NCBI GenBank assembly: GCA_947441615.1
Contig: CANEUH010000011.1
Location: 46,317-110,316, forward strand
Length of the DNA: 64,000 nucleotides
Direction: 5' to 3'
Origin: Bacteriovoracaceae bacterium
GTDB taxonomy: Bacteria > Bdellovibrionota > Bacteriovoracia > Bacteriovoracales > Bacteriovoracaceae
Part shown: piece by piece, positions 1 through 8,981 of the stretch
Layout of the letters: each line of letters begins with the position of its first letter
Numbering within the stretch: the stretch's first letter is position 1
Notes under the pieces: model-generated
Databases searched by the model: none
What the model was told of the DNA's origin: nothing
The model's input: only the letters and a program-made list of their open reading frames with translations
Program-made: the position numbers and the translations under genes

Positions 1-401
1 TAACAGATCTAAATAGCTCAAACGGGACCTTTATCAATGGCATGAGGCTTATTCCAGACGAAAAGCATGGTTTAAAAGCGGGAGACAAATTGGTCATTGG
101 TAAACTTGACTCTAAAGTTTCCAATACAGACCCTGACCAATTCACAAGTTCGAAAATTAATGCACCCAAAACTGGCTCAAATACTCAAACAGTAAATTTA
201 AATCATATAGGTCAAAGCATTCCCGAAATTAACTTAGATCTCAATAAAGGATTCAAGATAACAGGTCCAAGAAATCCAGTTGCAGAAGAATACAAATTAA
301 AAAGAAAGCCTAATAACAACACCCGAAATATCTACATTATCCTATTTGGCGTTGTTTCCGTTATCGTTGGTATCCTCATGTTCATCGGACTAAGTAAGTA
401 G
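1..401 (+). CDS. FHA-domain protein, C-terminal part (5' end outside window)
   Basis: The reading frame is open from base 3, so the gene begins before the window and the first ATG at 42 is internal. The first visible residues, TDLNSSNGTFING, are the last conserved strands of a forkhead-associated (FHA) domain, including the Asn of the S-S-N-G turn. A polar linker of about 75 residues follows, then a basic patch and one hydrophobic helix in the last 24 residues. The protein therefore appears tail-anchored, with the FHA domain in the cytoplasm. FHA domains bind phosphothreonine peptides; the partner here is unknown. It lies 39 bp before a second FHA gene of the same design, probably in one operon. 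Confidence 0.85.
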   Translation, partial: TDLNSSNGTFINGMRLIPDEKHGLKAGDKLVIGKLDSKVSNTDPDQFTSSKINAPKTGSNTQTVNLNHIGQSIPEINLDLNKGFKITGPRNPVAEEYKLKRKPNNNTRNIYIILFGVVSVIVGILMFIGLSK

Positions 402-440
402 AACACTTGCAAATTAAGCATCTGCGGATATACTATAACC

Positions 441-1112
441 ATGCTCTTCACTCTTAAACTCATTTCAGGCGAAGTGGTTCAACACAATGTTAAATCAGAC
501 ATTGTGACAATTGGACGCTCTAAAAATTGTACCATCGTTGCGAACTATGAAGGGATTTCAAGGAATCATTGCCAAATAGATTTTCAAAATGGTGAGATTT
601 TTGTGACAGATCTTGCTAGCACAAACGGTGTCTTTATTGATGGCACAAGATTAGAACCAAATATTAAGACCCAGTACCAAACATACCTGACTCTTTCAGC
701 TGGATCCATTCAGTCTATTACAATTGAATTTGATGATAAAACAGGAATTCAAACTCAGAATCCCTATGGGTCACTCTCTAATGCCGGACAAAAGACTTCT
801 CAACCTAAAGAAGAGACTCAATTAACCAAAACGACCGCCTATTCTACATCGCCAATGAGCACCGATTCTGAAATTAAAGTGAAATCAAAAAAATCGACTA
901 CTCAAATCACTAGTTCAACCCAAGCATCAATCAAAATACCGAATAAGAAAAAAGAAAAGAAAAACTCACTTCTTACAAATATTGTGGCCGTGCTTTTACT
1001 TATTGGGGCGATTGCATGGTATGCAACGAAAAATGAACACACTGAAGAGATATCAACTCCCAAAGAAACGATCTCCCCCGTGGAAAATGAGAAAAATTTC
1101 GAACAATTCTAG
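441..1112 (+). CDS. FHA-domain protein with C-terminal membrane helix
   Basis: The N-terminal 90 residues form an FHA phosphothreonine-binding domain with the usual landmarks: IGRS near residues 24-27, SRNH at 40-43 and the S-T-N-G turn at 60-63. A Ser/Thr/Lys-rich linker follows, then one hydrophobic segment at about 177-195 and a short acidic tail. The protein is probably anchored in the inner membrane with the FHA domain inside. It follows another FHA/TM gene by 39 bp. Its stop codon overlaps the convergent downstream gene by four bases (CTAG). The binding partner cannot be read from sequence. Confidence 0.88.
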   Translation: MLFTLKLISGEVVQHNVKSDIVTIGRSKNCTIVANYEGISRNHCQIDFQNGEIFVTDLASTNGVFIDGTRLEPNIKTQYQTYLTLSAGSIQSITIEFDDKTGIQTQNPYGSLSNAGQKTSQPKEETQLTKTTAYSTSPMSTDSEIKVKSKKSTTQITSSTQASIKIPNKKKEKKNSLLTNIVAVLLLIGAIAWYATKNEHTEEISTPKETISPVENEKNFEQF

Positions 1113-1462
1113 AAACTAACGTTTTTACTTCTCCATTCTTCTTTGACGCAAAATCTTTGCCCATGATGATGAGTTGTGAGAAATAGTTTTCTTTGATTGC
1201 AGGATTCCTTCGTAGGAAATAATCCAATTGGGGAACAAGAATGAGTATAGACATCTAGCTTAAGTGAGTCTTCTTCTCGCTGAGACTTGCAATTCGTAAA
1301 GTTCTCTTGTGTGACGCAGGTCCAGTGCTTTTCTAGGCAATCATAGATAAGAAATGGGCCAGATTCATATTTATCCGAAAGAATATTTTGGGCCTCACTC
1401 GCAAAAAGTGATGTTATACATCCAGAAATAAGAAAAACTAAAAGGATTCGAGGACTTACCAT
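1109..1462 (-). CDS. small secreted Cys-containing protein, unknown family
   Basis: I recognise no family. The chosen ATG at 1462 is preceded by an AGAAGG ribosome-binding site at good spacing and opens directly into a hydrophobic export signal. The frame extends further upstream to 1528, but that would put about 22 polar residues before the signal. The signal contains LISGC, which could act as a lipobox, although an AxA-type cleavage site (LFASEA) follows it. The mature part has about 90 residues and several Cys, suggesting disulfides in the periplasm. It converges on the FHA gene with a four-base overlap. Confidence 0.6.
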   Translation of the reverse strand: MVSPRILLVFLISGCITSLFASEAQNILSDKYESGPFLIYDCLEKHWTCVTQENFTNCKSQREEDSLKLDVYTHSCSPIGLFPTKESCNQRKLFLTTHHHGQRFCVKEEWRSKNVSF

Positions 1463-1540
1463 ATCCTTCTTGTCGGTTTTTACAGGAATTACTTTAAGCT
1501 GAGGCCAGTAGGTTATAAAGATGAACAAAATCGGATAATT

Positions 1541-1620
1541 AAGTCTAACTTAAATGTAGGTGAATTTTCGCCTTATTTAAGCTAAGATCCCAAAAAAAAT
1601 GTAAGCTAATTTTAGGCCTA
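1541..1620. promoter_or_regulatory. possible Rrf2 operator / suf promoter region
   Basis: The leader of the Rrf2 gene contains an inverted repeat, CTTAAAT (1549-1555) and ATTTAAG (1575-1581). The flanking AGG/CCT bases are also nearly symmetric. The motif TAAGCTAA occurs twice (near 1579 and 1602). Rrf2 regulators of suf operons usually autoregulate from such a site. No clear -35/-10 pair could be assigned, so the role is inferred from position and symmetry only. Confidence 0.35.
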
Positions 1621-1623
1621 TTT

Positions 1624-2103
1624 ATGATTAAAATTAATCGAAAAATTGAATACGCACTTATGGCGCTTAAGCTCATGAAGGAAAAAAATCTTTCAGAACT
1701 GACCACTGCAAGAGAAGTTTGTGATCGCTTTGAGACACCTTTTGATACCACATCAAAAGTTATGCAGCTCATGAATAATTGCGGCGTTCTCCTCTCTCAT
1801 AAGGGAGTTAAAGGGGGCTACACATTGGCGCGGGATTTATCTGAGGTCAGCTACATGGAGCTCGTCGAATTAATTGAAGGAAAAAGCTTTATGATGGACT
1901 GTCACGAAGGCCCATGCGATCTCTACCATAAGTGCAATATCACTCAACCCATCAAAAGATTAAATGATTATTTAATCAATATATTCAATTCAATTTCTCT
2001 AAATGAACTTTTGGCCGAAGATAACCTTCTGGCCCTAAAAAGAATACCTGAGAAAAAAGTTGATCATTGCCCTCTCATTGATAACTCTAAGGCGAATTCA
2101 TGA
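1624..2103 (+). CDS. Rrf2-family iron-sulfur regulator of the suf operon
   Basis: An N-terminal winged helix-turn-helix (residues about 1-80, with the family-typical KGGYTLAR wing) is followed by a Cys cluster, C93-X4-C98-X5-C104. This matches closely the 2Fe-2S ligand positions of IscR (C92, C98, C104). Rrf2 proteins of this type sense Fe-S status and repress or activate Fe-S assembly genes. Here the stop codon overlaps the sufB start (ATGA), so regulator and assembly genes are co-transcribed and probably translationally coupled. The 159-residue length is normal. Whether it is closer to IscR or SufR cannot be decided by eye. Confidence 0.9.
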   Translation: MIKINRKIEYALMALKLMKEKNLSELTTAREVCDRFETPFDTTSKVMQLMNNCGVLLSHKGVKGGYTLARDLSEVSYMELVELIEGKSFMMDCHEGPCDLYHKCNITQPIKRLNDYLINIFNSISLNELLAEDNLLALKRIPEKKVDHCPLIDNSKANS

Positions 2104-3533
2104 AAATAGACGATAAACTCCAAGACAATTACAAATACGGCTTCATCACAGAAATTGAGACGGAAGAATTTCCTAAAGGACTTTCTGAAAATATCATCCG
2201 CCTTATTTCTGAGAAAAAAAATGAACCTGAATGGCTTTTGGATTATAGACTTAAGGCCTACAAACACTGGTTAACTCTAACTCATCCGGAGTGGCAGTAT
2301 TGTAAAATTCCTAAAATTGATTTCCAGGATATCTACTATTATTCAAAACCAAAAACGAAGAAGAATGCTTATAGTAACCTTGACGAAGTGGATTCTGAAC
2401 TTTTAGAAACTTTTGAAAAGCTGGGTATCCCTCTTACTGAACAAAAAAGACTCATGGGAGTTGCGGTGGACGCAGTCTTTGATTCTGTGTCAGTGGGAAC
2501 AACTCACAAAGAAGATCTTGAAAAAGTTGGGGTCATTTTTTGTTCAATCTCTGAAGCAGTCGAAAAACATCCCGAACTCGTAAAAAAATATCTAGGAACG
2601 GTTGTCCCTTATTCTGATAATTTTTATGCGGCCCTAAATTCAGCTGTTTTTTCTGATGGATCATTTGTCTACATCCCTAAAGGTGTGAAATGTCCCCTCG
2701 ATTTATCAACTTATTTTAGAATTAACGCTAAAGAGTCAGGTCAATTTGAAAGAACTCTGATTATTGCTGATGAAGGTTCCTACGTTAATTATCTTGAAGG
2801 ATGTACTGCACCTCAAAGGGATGAAAATCAGCTTCATGCCGCGATTGTGGAACTCGTAACTCTTGATGATGCTGAAATTAAATACTCAACTGTTCAAAAC
2901 TGGTACGCCGGAGATAAGGAAGGCAAGGGCGGTATTTATAACTTCGTCACAAAACGAGGCCAGTGTCGTGGAAAGAATTCTAAAATTTCCTGGACTCAAG
3001 TTGAGGCCGGCTCCGCCATAACCTGGAAATATCCCTCATGTGTTTTATTAGGTGAAAACTCACAGGGTTCTTTTTATTCCGTGGCACTTACGAATCATTA
3101 TATGCAGGCCGATACCGGTACAAAAATGATTCACGTGGGAAAAAACACTAAATCAACAATTGTATCAAAAGGGATATCGGCAGAAAAATCCCAGAACGTT
3201 TATCGTGGTCTTGTTAAAATCATGCCGAGTGCAACCGGAGCAAGAAATTATTCGCAATGTGATTCAATGCTAATTGGAGATCAATGTGCGGCCAATACCT
3301 TTCCATCTATCGATGTGAAAAACAATACGGCCATCGTTGAACATGAGGCCACGACATCGAAAATAAGCGCAGACCAAATTTTCTACCTTCAATCAAGAGG
3401 GTTTACTTCTGAAAAGGCCGTCTCTCTTATTGTGAACGGATTCTGTAAGGATGTCTTTAAGACACTTCCGCTCGAATTCTCGGTTGAAGCGGTCAAATTA
3501 ATAGAAATGAAATTAGAAAACTCAGTAGGATAA
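2100..3533 (+). CDS. sufB: Fe-S cluster assembly scaffold subunit SufB
   Basis: SufB is the core subunit of the SufBCD scaffold on which Fe-S clusters are built. The 477-residue length is typical. Family blocks are recognisable: the [12 protein letters not shown] region, [15 protein letters not shown], the EGCTAP block, [12 protein letters not shown] and the C-terminal half-barrel [13 protein letters not shown]. It starts four bases inside the regulator gene and is followed two bases later by sufC, the usual B-C-D-S order. Confidence 0.97.
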   Translation: MKIDDKLQDNYKYGFITEIETEEFPKGLSENIIRLISEKKNEPEWLLDYRLKAYKHWLTLTHPEWQYCKIPKIDFQDIYYYSKPKTKKNAYSNLDEVDSELLETFEKLGIPLTEQKRLMGVAVDAVFDSVSVGTTHKEDLEKVGVIFCSISEAVEKHPELVKKYLGTVVPYSDNFYAALNSAVFSDGSFVYIPKGVKCPLDLSTYFRINAKESGQFERTLIIADEGSYVNYLEGCTAPQRDENQLHAAIVELVTLDDAEIKYSTVQNWYAGDKEGKGGIYNFVTKRGQCRGKNSKISWTQVEAGSAITWKYPSCVLLGENSQGSFYSVALTNHYMQADTGTKMIHVGKNTKSTIVSKGISAEKSQNVYRGLVKIMPSATGARNYSQCDSMLIGDQCAANTFPSIDVKNNTAIVEHEATTSKISADQIFYLQSRGFTSEKAVSLIVNGFCKDVFKTLPLEFSVEAVKLIEMKLENSVG

Positions 3534-3535
3534 AT

Positions 3536-4291
3536 ATGATTGAAATTAAAAACTTAACAGCAAAAGTAGATGGCAACGAAATCCTGAAGGGGATTAACCT
3601 CACTGTAAAAAAAGGCGAAGTTCATGCCATCATGGGGCCTAACGGTTCGGGAAAATCAACTCTATCAAAGATCATAGCGGGGCATCCCGCCTATGATGTC
3701 ACGGGAGGAGAAATTCTTTATGAAATCAATGGTAAGATGAAAAATCTTCTTGAACTAGACCCGGCCGAAAGAGCGAAGCAAGGTATCTTTTTAGGTTTTC
3801 AATACCCAATAGAAGTTCCAGGGGTTTCAAATTTTACGTTCCTTAAAGAGTCATTTAACCAAATTTGTGAGGCCCAAGGGATAGATAAGATGGATGATGA
3901 ATCTTTCTTAAAGCACCTTCGTACAAAACTTAGACTTCTTGAAATGAATGAAAGTTTTCTTGAAAGATCAGTCAATGAAGGCTTCTCTGGTGGGGAAAAA
4001 AAGAAAAATGAAATTCTTCAAATGGCCGTATTAAATCCAAGGCTCTCCCTACTTGATGAAACCGACTCAGGTCTTGATATTGATGCCCTAAAGATTGTTT
4101 CAAATGGAGTGAATGCTTTAAAGAATAGATTTAATGCCACCATCTTAGTCACCCACTATCAACGGTTACTGGATTATATTATCCCCGATTATGTTCATGT
4201 CCTTTATAAAGGGAAAATCATCAAGTCTGGTGATAAAAGCCTAGCTCTGGAGCTAGAAGAAAAAGGCTATGACTGGTTAATTAAAGGTTAA
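3536..4291 (+). CDS. sufC: SufC ATPase of the SufBCD complex
   Basis: This is an ABC-type ATPase that drives conformational change of the SufB-SufD core; it is not a transporter. Visible motifs are Walker A (GPNGSGKST, about residue 34), the ABC signature (SGGEKKKNE) and Walker B (LSLLDETDSGLD). The ETDSGLD sequence after Walker B is characteristic of SufC. Length is 251 residues. It lies in the suf operon, with two bases separating it from each neighbour. Confidence 0.97.
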   Translation: MIEIKNLTAKVDGNEILKGINLTVKKGEVHAIMGPNGSGKSTLSKIIAGHPAYDVTGGEILYEINGKMKNLLELDPAERAKQGIFLGFQYPIEVPGVSNFTFLKESFNQICEAQGIDKMDDESFLKHLRTKLRLLEMNESFLERSVNEGFSGGEKKKNEILQMAVLNPRLSLLDETDSGLDIDALKIVSNGVNALKNRFNATILVTHYQRLLDYIIPDYVHVLYKGKIIKSGDKSLALELEEKGYDWLIKG

Positions 4292-4293
4292 TA

Positions 4294-5538
4294 ATGAATA
4301 TTGAAATATTGTCTGCCATTGCAGAAAAAAAATTGGAACACATTAACGGGAGTCTTCTTGATTTTAGGAAAAACCATTTGGATCAATTTAAGCTAAATGG
4401 ATTTCAAGAGATTTCAAAAGATAGTTATAAGTTCACAAATATTGAGAGCTTTTTTAAAGAACTCTCTTACGCGCCAGAAAATTTTGACTCTGAAGTACCG
4501 GATTTCAAATCGACTATCCCCACGATCACTTTTTTAGATGGAGAGTTTTTTGGATCAGAGAATTTGCAGCCAGAAATTTCTATCAAAATGGTTAAGTCAC
4601 ATTTTAACGAGGTCAAGGATCTCTTTACCACAACGAATGCACTTTCAAGACTCCATCATGCCTTTCTTCAAGACGGAACAATTATTGAAGTCGCTAGGAA
4701 CAGCAGTGTTTTAAGGCCACTTCGTATCCTTCATATCCTTACAAAATCTACGGTCTCTGCTCCAACGAATATCATTATTGTAAACAGCAACACAAAAGTC
4801 TCTATCATTGAAGAAACGAGAGTTTTAGGCGCAACTTCTCACGCGCACATAGCTGAAACCTATATTAAGGCCCATCAAGGCTCGAAAATTGAACACATAT
4901 CGGTTCTCGTTGAAAACGAAAAAGGTATTAACCACTCCACAATTACAGCTCAAGTCAAGCAAGATGCCTCATTCCGAAGTGTCATCGTTTCCGCCAGCGG
5001 CATGATGAACAGGAAAAACCTAAGTATTAATCTCAATGCCCCCGGTGCGCATGGAGAATCACATGCATTATTTCTTACCAATGGTTCTGAACATTGTGAC
5101 ATTAACACAGAAATCAATCACCGCTGTGAGGACACAACTTCTGAACAAATGGCGAAGGGAATTTTGGATGGCGAATCCAAAGGTATTTTTACCGGAAAAA
5201 TTCACATCTTCCCTAGATCACAAAGAGTCGCCTCTTCTCAAATTAATAAGAATCTTCTTCTCTCGAAAAGGGCACAAGTTCATTCACAGCCTCAACTAGA
5301 GATTTTTGCTGATGATGTTAAATGCTCCCACGGCTCAACAACTGGTCAATTATCAGACGACGAAGTGTTTTATTTTGAAACGAGAGGAATCCCGATGGAA
5401 AGAGCAAGAAATCTTCTTGCTCTTGGGTTTGGACTAGAAGTTGTTCAAAAAATAGAAAATCAGGAATCCAGAAAACATATCCAGGATATTGTTAAAAATA
5501 AACTTAATGAAAAATTCTCAATTGGAGACATAAAATGA
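4294..5538 (+). CDS. sufD: SufD subunit of the SufBCD scaffold
   Basis: SufD is the SufB paralogue that forms the scaffold heterodimer. The C-terminal half shows the shared beta-helix fold and the typical CSHGSTTGQLSDDEVFYFETRG block, with the end helix ERARNLLALGF. The N-terminal 150 residues are divergent, as usual in SufD. The gene lies between sufC and sufS and overlaps sufS by four bases (ATGA), which suggests coupled translation. Length is 414 residues. Confidence 0.95.
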   Translation: MNIEILSAIAEKKLEHINGSLLDFRKNHLDQFKLNGFQEISKDSYKFTNIESFFKELSYAPENFDSEVPDFKSTIPTITFLDGEFFGSENLQPEISIKMVKSHFNEVKDLFTTTNALSRLHHAFLQDGTIIEVARNSSVLRPLRILHILTKSTVSAPTNIIIVNSNTKVSIIEETRVLGATSHAHIAETYIKAHQGSKIEHISVLVENEKGINHSTITAQVKQDASFRSVIVSASGMMNRKNLSINLNAPGAHGESHALFLTNGSEHCDINTEINHRCEDTTSEQMAKGILDGESKGIFTGKIHIFPRSQRVASSQINKNLLLSKRAQVHSQPQLEIFADDVKCSHGSTTGQLSDDEVFYFETRGIPMERARNLLALGFGLEVVQKIENQESRKHIQDIVKNKLNEKFSIGDIK

Positions 5539-6755
5539 ACCTCCAAATAAACTCCTTACGAGCTGACTTTCCATGTGCTGAACAAATCATTAACGGAAAG
5601 AGACTCGCCTACCTCGATAGTGCTGCAACAACCCTCAAGCCTTATCAAGTTATTAAAGAAGTTGAAAAGCATTACACATCAGAAACGTCCAATATTCATA
5701 GAGGACTTTACTGGCTGTCAGAAAATGCGACGTCTAAATACGAATCCACCAGGGATAAAATTTCAACTCTGATAAACTCTCCTGATAGAACTCAGGTCAT
5801 CTTTACGAAAGGGACAACTGAATCCGTTAACCTTGTTGCTCATTCATATGCGAGAATTTTTTTAAAAAAAGGAGACTCGATTCTTCTTTCTCAAATGGAG
5901 CACCACTCTAATATTGTTCCATGGCAACTGGTCGCTGAAGAAAGAGGTCTCCAAATCAAAGTCATTCCAATTGATGAAAAGGGCGACATTATTTTGGATG
6001 AATATAAAAAATTACTCACCCCTGATGTAAAACTAGTTTCTGTTGTTTATGTTTCTAACGCCCTAGGGACAATTAACCCTATAAAAGAGATGATTCACCT
6101 TGCCCACCAGTCTGGTGCTAAGTTTTTCGTTGATGCCGCACAAGCGATTTCCCATCTAAAAATTGATGTCCAGGATCTTGATGCTGATTTTCTCGCTTTT
6201 TCGGGCCATAAGATGTTTGCTCCCACTGGTGTTGGTGTTCTTTACGGGAAATTGGATCTTCTCAATTCTATGCCGCCTTACCAGGGTGGTGGAGACATGA
6301 TTGATGTGGTGACGTTTGAAAAGACAACCTATAACTCTCTTCCTCACAAGTTTGAGGCCGGGACCCCTCCTATTTCCGCGGTTATTGGACTTGGGACTGC
6401 GGTTGATTACATGAATCAGATTGGTCTTGATAAAATTCATTCTATTGAAAGTGATTTACTTTCTTATGGGACCCAGAAGCTTAAGACAATAAGTGGTCTT
6501 AAGATTTATGGAGAGGCAAAAAATAAAACCTCTGTTATTTCATTTGGCCTTGGAGATATTCATCCTCACGACATCGCTTCACTCATAGATAAAGAAGGGG
6601 TCGCCATAAGAACCGGACATCATTGCACACAGCCCTTAATGAAATTCTTCAAGGTTCCTGCGACATGTAGAGCTTCTTTTTCAATTTACAATAATCAAGA
6701 AGATATTGATCAATTATATAATTCACTTTTAAAAATAAAGACATTTTTCGAATAG
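5535..6755 (+). CDS. sufS: SufS group II cysteine desulfurase
   Basis: SufS is a PLP-dependent enzyme that removes sulfur from cysteine as an enzyme-bound persulfide for cluster assembly. The PLP lysine is K226 in SGHKMF. The persulfide cysteine is C364 in RTGHHC. Both numbers match E. coli SufS. No SufE or SufU sulfur acceptor gene follows within the window, so the acceptor must be encoded elsewhere or replaced. Length is 406 residues, with an ATGA overlap with sufD. Confidence 0.96.
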   Translation: MNLQINSLRADFPCAEQIINGKRLAYLDSAATTLKPYQVIKEVEKHYTSETSNIHRGLYWLSENATSKYESTRDKISTLINSPDRTQVIFTKGTTESVNLVAHSYARIFLKKGDSILLSQMEHHSNIVPWQLVAEERGLQIKVIPIDEKGDIILDEYKKLLTPDVKLVSVVYVSNALGTINPIKEMIHLAHQSGAKFFVDAAQAISHLKIDVQDLDADFLAFSGHKMFAPTGVGVLYGKLDLLNSMPPYQGGGDMIDVVTFEKTTYNSLPHKFEAGTPPISAVIGLGTAVDYMNQIGLDKIHSIESDLLSYGTQKLKTISGLKIYGEAKNKTSVISFGLGDIHPHDIASLIDKEGVAIRTGHHCTQPLMKFFKVPATCRASFSIYNNQEDIDQLYNSLLKIKTFFE

Positions 6756-6763
6756 GGACTTTT

Positions 6764-7318
6764 ATGGAAATTACAATTCAACCAACACCAAATCCAAATG
6801 CTCTCAAATTTATATTAGACAAAGATGTTAAGACCGATGGAAAAGTTTCATTCAAGACACCACAGGACTGTAAAGATATTCCTCTTGCAGCCGCCCTTTT
6901 TGATTTAAGAGGCGTTGATCAGATCCATTTTTTCCAAAATGTCATCACAGTCAGTAAATTTAGTTTTGAAGAATGGGATAACCTAGAACCAGCGGTCCAA
7001 ACCTGCATTGAGAGCTTCCTTGAAGATCATGATCCACAATTTAAAACTATTGACCCAGAAGCTGACCGTAGAGCAAATCTTTCTCCAGAGCTTCGACAAA
7101 TTGAAGAAATTTTAGATAAAAGAATTCGGCCTGGCCTTCAGGGTGACGGTGGTGACCTAGCGGTGAAGGAGTTTAAAGACAATGTTCTTATCGTTAAATA
7201 CCAAGGTGCCTGTGGAACTTGTCCAAGCTCCACAACTGGAACACTTGAGGCCATTAGATCAATTTTAAGGGATGAATTTAATCCTCAGGTTGAAGTGTAC
7301 CTGGCCCCAGACCTATAA
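6764..7318 (+). CDS. Nfu-type Fe-S carrier (Nfu N-terminal + NifU C-terminal domains)
   Basis: Two domains are visible. The Nfu N-terminal domain begins MEITIQPTPNPNALKF and runs to about residue 90. The NifU-like C-terminal domain (about 110-184) has the metal-binding CxxC at C150/C153 in GACGTCPSS. Such proteins receive a 4Fe-4S cluster from SufBCD and deliver it to targets such as aconitase (encoded at 36779-39472 here). It is the last gene of the suf operon, 8 bp after sufS. It is the only carrier visible; no SufA-type A-carrier is encoded nearby. Confidence 0.93.
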   Translation: MEITIQPTPNPNALKFILDKDVKTDGKVSFKTPQDCKDIPLAAALFDLRGVDQIHFFQNVITVSKFSFEEWDNLEPAVQTCIESFLEDHDPQFKTIDPEADRRANLSPELRQIEEILDKRIRPGLQGDGGDLAVKEFKDNVLIVKYQGACGTCPSSTTGTLEAIRSILRDEFNPQVEVYLAPDL

Positions 7319-7406
7319 ACGCTTCACTTAGTCAGGTAATATAAATCTTGGTTTTATAAAAAAATATTAGATAATATTAATAAGAAAGTATTTCCCAAGG
7401 AGAAGT

Positions 7407-7952
7407 GTGCCCGAATCGATTTGCCTCTCTTTAAAATCACCAAGTAAGTACTATACCTTCTCGTCTGAAGAAGATTCTTCATCTATTAAAATTGGAAGAT
7501 CTTTAAACTGTGATTTTTCTGTTCCACTAGAGGATTTATCTAGAGAGCATTGCTTACTGGAACTCATCGACGGAGACTTCTACATTACAGATCTTAATAG
7601 CAGTAATGGTGTTTGGGTGGACCGGGAGAGAATTGTCCCAAACGAGAAAATCAAAGTAGATCTTTCAAGTGTCATTGTCCTTTCGAATATATATACCCTT
7701 ACAATAAATCCAACTGAAATCAGCTCAAAGTCAGAATCTAATTCTAATCTAAATATAGACCGTGAAATTGATACTGTAAGTTTTCAGCTTGATTTTCCAG
7801 CTGATAAGAAAAAGAAATTAACAAAAAATAAATTACCTGAAAAAGATTCTGTCGAAAAAGCGACTTCTAAAAAGAGAGAGATGATCATCATGACCCTGGG
7901 TTTTCTTGTGGTTGCCGCTTATGTCATGTTTGAGTTTGTTCTTCAAGATTAG
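7407..7952 (+). CDS. FHA-domain protein with C-terminal membrane helix
   Basis: The start is GTG, with AAGGAG only four bases upstream; no better start is seen. The FHA domain covers about residues 1-95, with IGRS near 29-32, SREH near 45-48 and a S-S-N-G turn. A lysine-rich linker follows and a single hydrophobic helix occupies the last 20 residues. The architecture is the same as that of the two FHA genes at the window start: cytoplasmic FHA domain, tail anchor. It follows the suf operon after an 88-bp gap and converges on hemF with two bases between stops. The ligand is unknown. Confidence 0.86.
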   Translation: MPESICLSLKSPSKYYTFSSEEDSSSIKIGRSLNCDFSVPLEDLSREHCLLELIDGDFYITDLNSSNGVWVDRERIVPNEKIKVDLSSVIVLSNIYTLTINPTEISSKSESNSNLNIDREIDTVSFQLDFPADKKKKLTKNKLPEKDSVEKATSKKREMIIMTLGFLVVAAYVMFEFVLQD

Positions 7953-7954
7953 CT

Positions 7955-8842
7955 CTACCAATCTTTTGGCGTGTAATAGCTCCACATTTTTTCGTAAATT
8001 GAACCTTTTTTCGGTTTGAACTGATAGGTAAACTTACATCTCGCGGGAAGAGAGATTAATATTGAATCCACTCTACCGTTTGTTCTTAGACCAAAGAGGG
8101 TTCCACGATCATGAAGTAGATTAAATTCAACATACCTTCCTCTACGGTGAAGCATGAAGTCTTCATCTTCCGGTGTCCAAGTTTCAGTGATTCTCTTTTT
8201 AACAATAGGAAAATAAGATTCAATGAAATGATTGGAGAGATTAAAAACTTCGCTCATGTCTTTTTCAATATCCCCAGAATTAAAGTGATCAAAAAAGATC
8301 CCACCAATTCCACGCATCTCTAGGCCTCTATGGTGGTTATTAAAGTAATCATCGCAAGTTTTTTTCATCTCAACATACTTTGAACCTGCTGCCTTTTTCC
8401 ATACTCCGTGGAAATAGGAAAAATCATCTTCAAAGGGATAATAAGGGGTGAGATCTGCTCCTCCCCCAAACCAGAACTTATCACCCTGATGGATCATGCG
8501 GAAATTTGCATGAACGGTTGGCACCCTGGGATTCATGGGATGAATAATAAGAGAAATACCGGCCGCCCACATCTCATCACCTGAGCCCTGAAGATGCTTA
8601 GCAAATTGAGGGTCAATCTTTCCATAAACGCATGATGTGTTCACTCCAGCATTTTCAATAAGCTTCCCCGTCAAAGCTCTCGTAATTCCCCCACCGCCTT
8701 CATTACTTGAATGATCCAGTCTAGACCAGGGATCTTCATTAATCACTAGACTCGGGTCGATAATTAACATTTCCTGAGTAATTTTGTTTTGAAGGTTCTT
8801 AACATGTTGGTGAAATAAATCTTTTTTTTGAGCTAAATCCAT
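7955..8842 (-). CDS. hemF: oxygen-dependent coproporphyrinogen III oxidase
   Basis: HemF carries out oxidative decarboxylation of coproporphyrinogen III to protoporphyrinogen IX in haem synthesis, using O2. Family blocks are present: EGGGGITRALTGKLIENAGVN-type N-terminus, HANFRMIH, WFGGGADLTPYYPFEDD, EMRGIGGIFFD and the C-terminal GRYVEFNLLHDRGT and SLPARCKF. The start at 8842 is preferred over 8881: a GGAG site precedes it and the product (295 residues) has normal HemF length. Dependence on O2 fits an aerobic organism and the haem demand of the cytochrome encoded at 49662. Confidence 0.96.
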   Translation of the reverse strand: MDLAQKKDLFHQHVKNLQNKITQEMLIIDPSLVINEDPWSRLDHSSNEGGGGITRALTGKLIENAGVNTSCVYGKIDPQFAKHLQGSGDEMWAAGISLIIHPMNPRVPTVHANFRMIHQGDKFWFGGGADLTPYYPFEDDFSYFHGVWKKAAGSKYVEMKKTCDDYFNNHHRGLEMRGIGGIFFDHFNSGDIEKDMSEVFNLSNHFIESYFPIVKKRITETWTPEDEDFMLHRRGRYVEFNLLHDRGTLFGLRTNGRVDSILISLPARCKFTYQFKPKKGSIYEKMWSYYTPKDW

Positions 8843-8981
8843 AAAGTCTCCGCAAGATTTCTTCGAAAAGAAAGTAGGCATAAATTATTGAGCTCATGAA
8901 GACTATCACAAGAGATTTACTGTCTCTAGTATTGAATTTTCACGCAGAGCTTAATTTCTCAAACTTAACGAGGATCATCCA

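Noticed and set aside
1545..1772. Minus-strand open frame over the Rrf2 gene start
   Set aside because: Antisense to a well-supported regulator gene; no ribosome-binding site or recognisable sequence.
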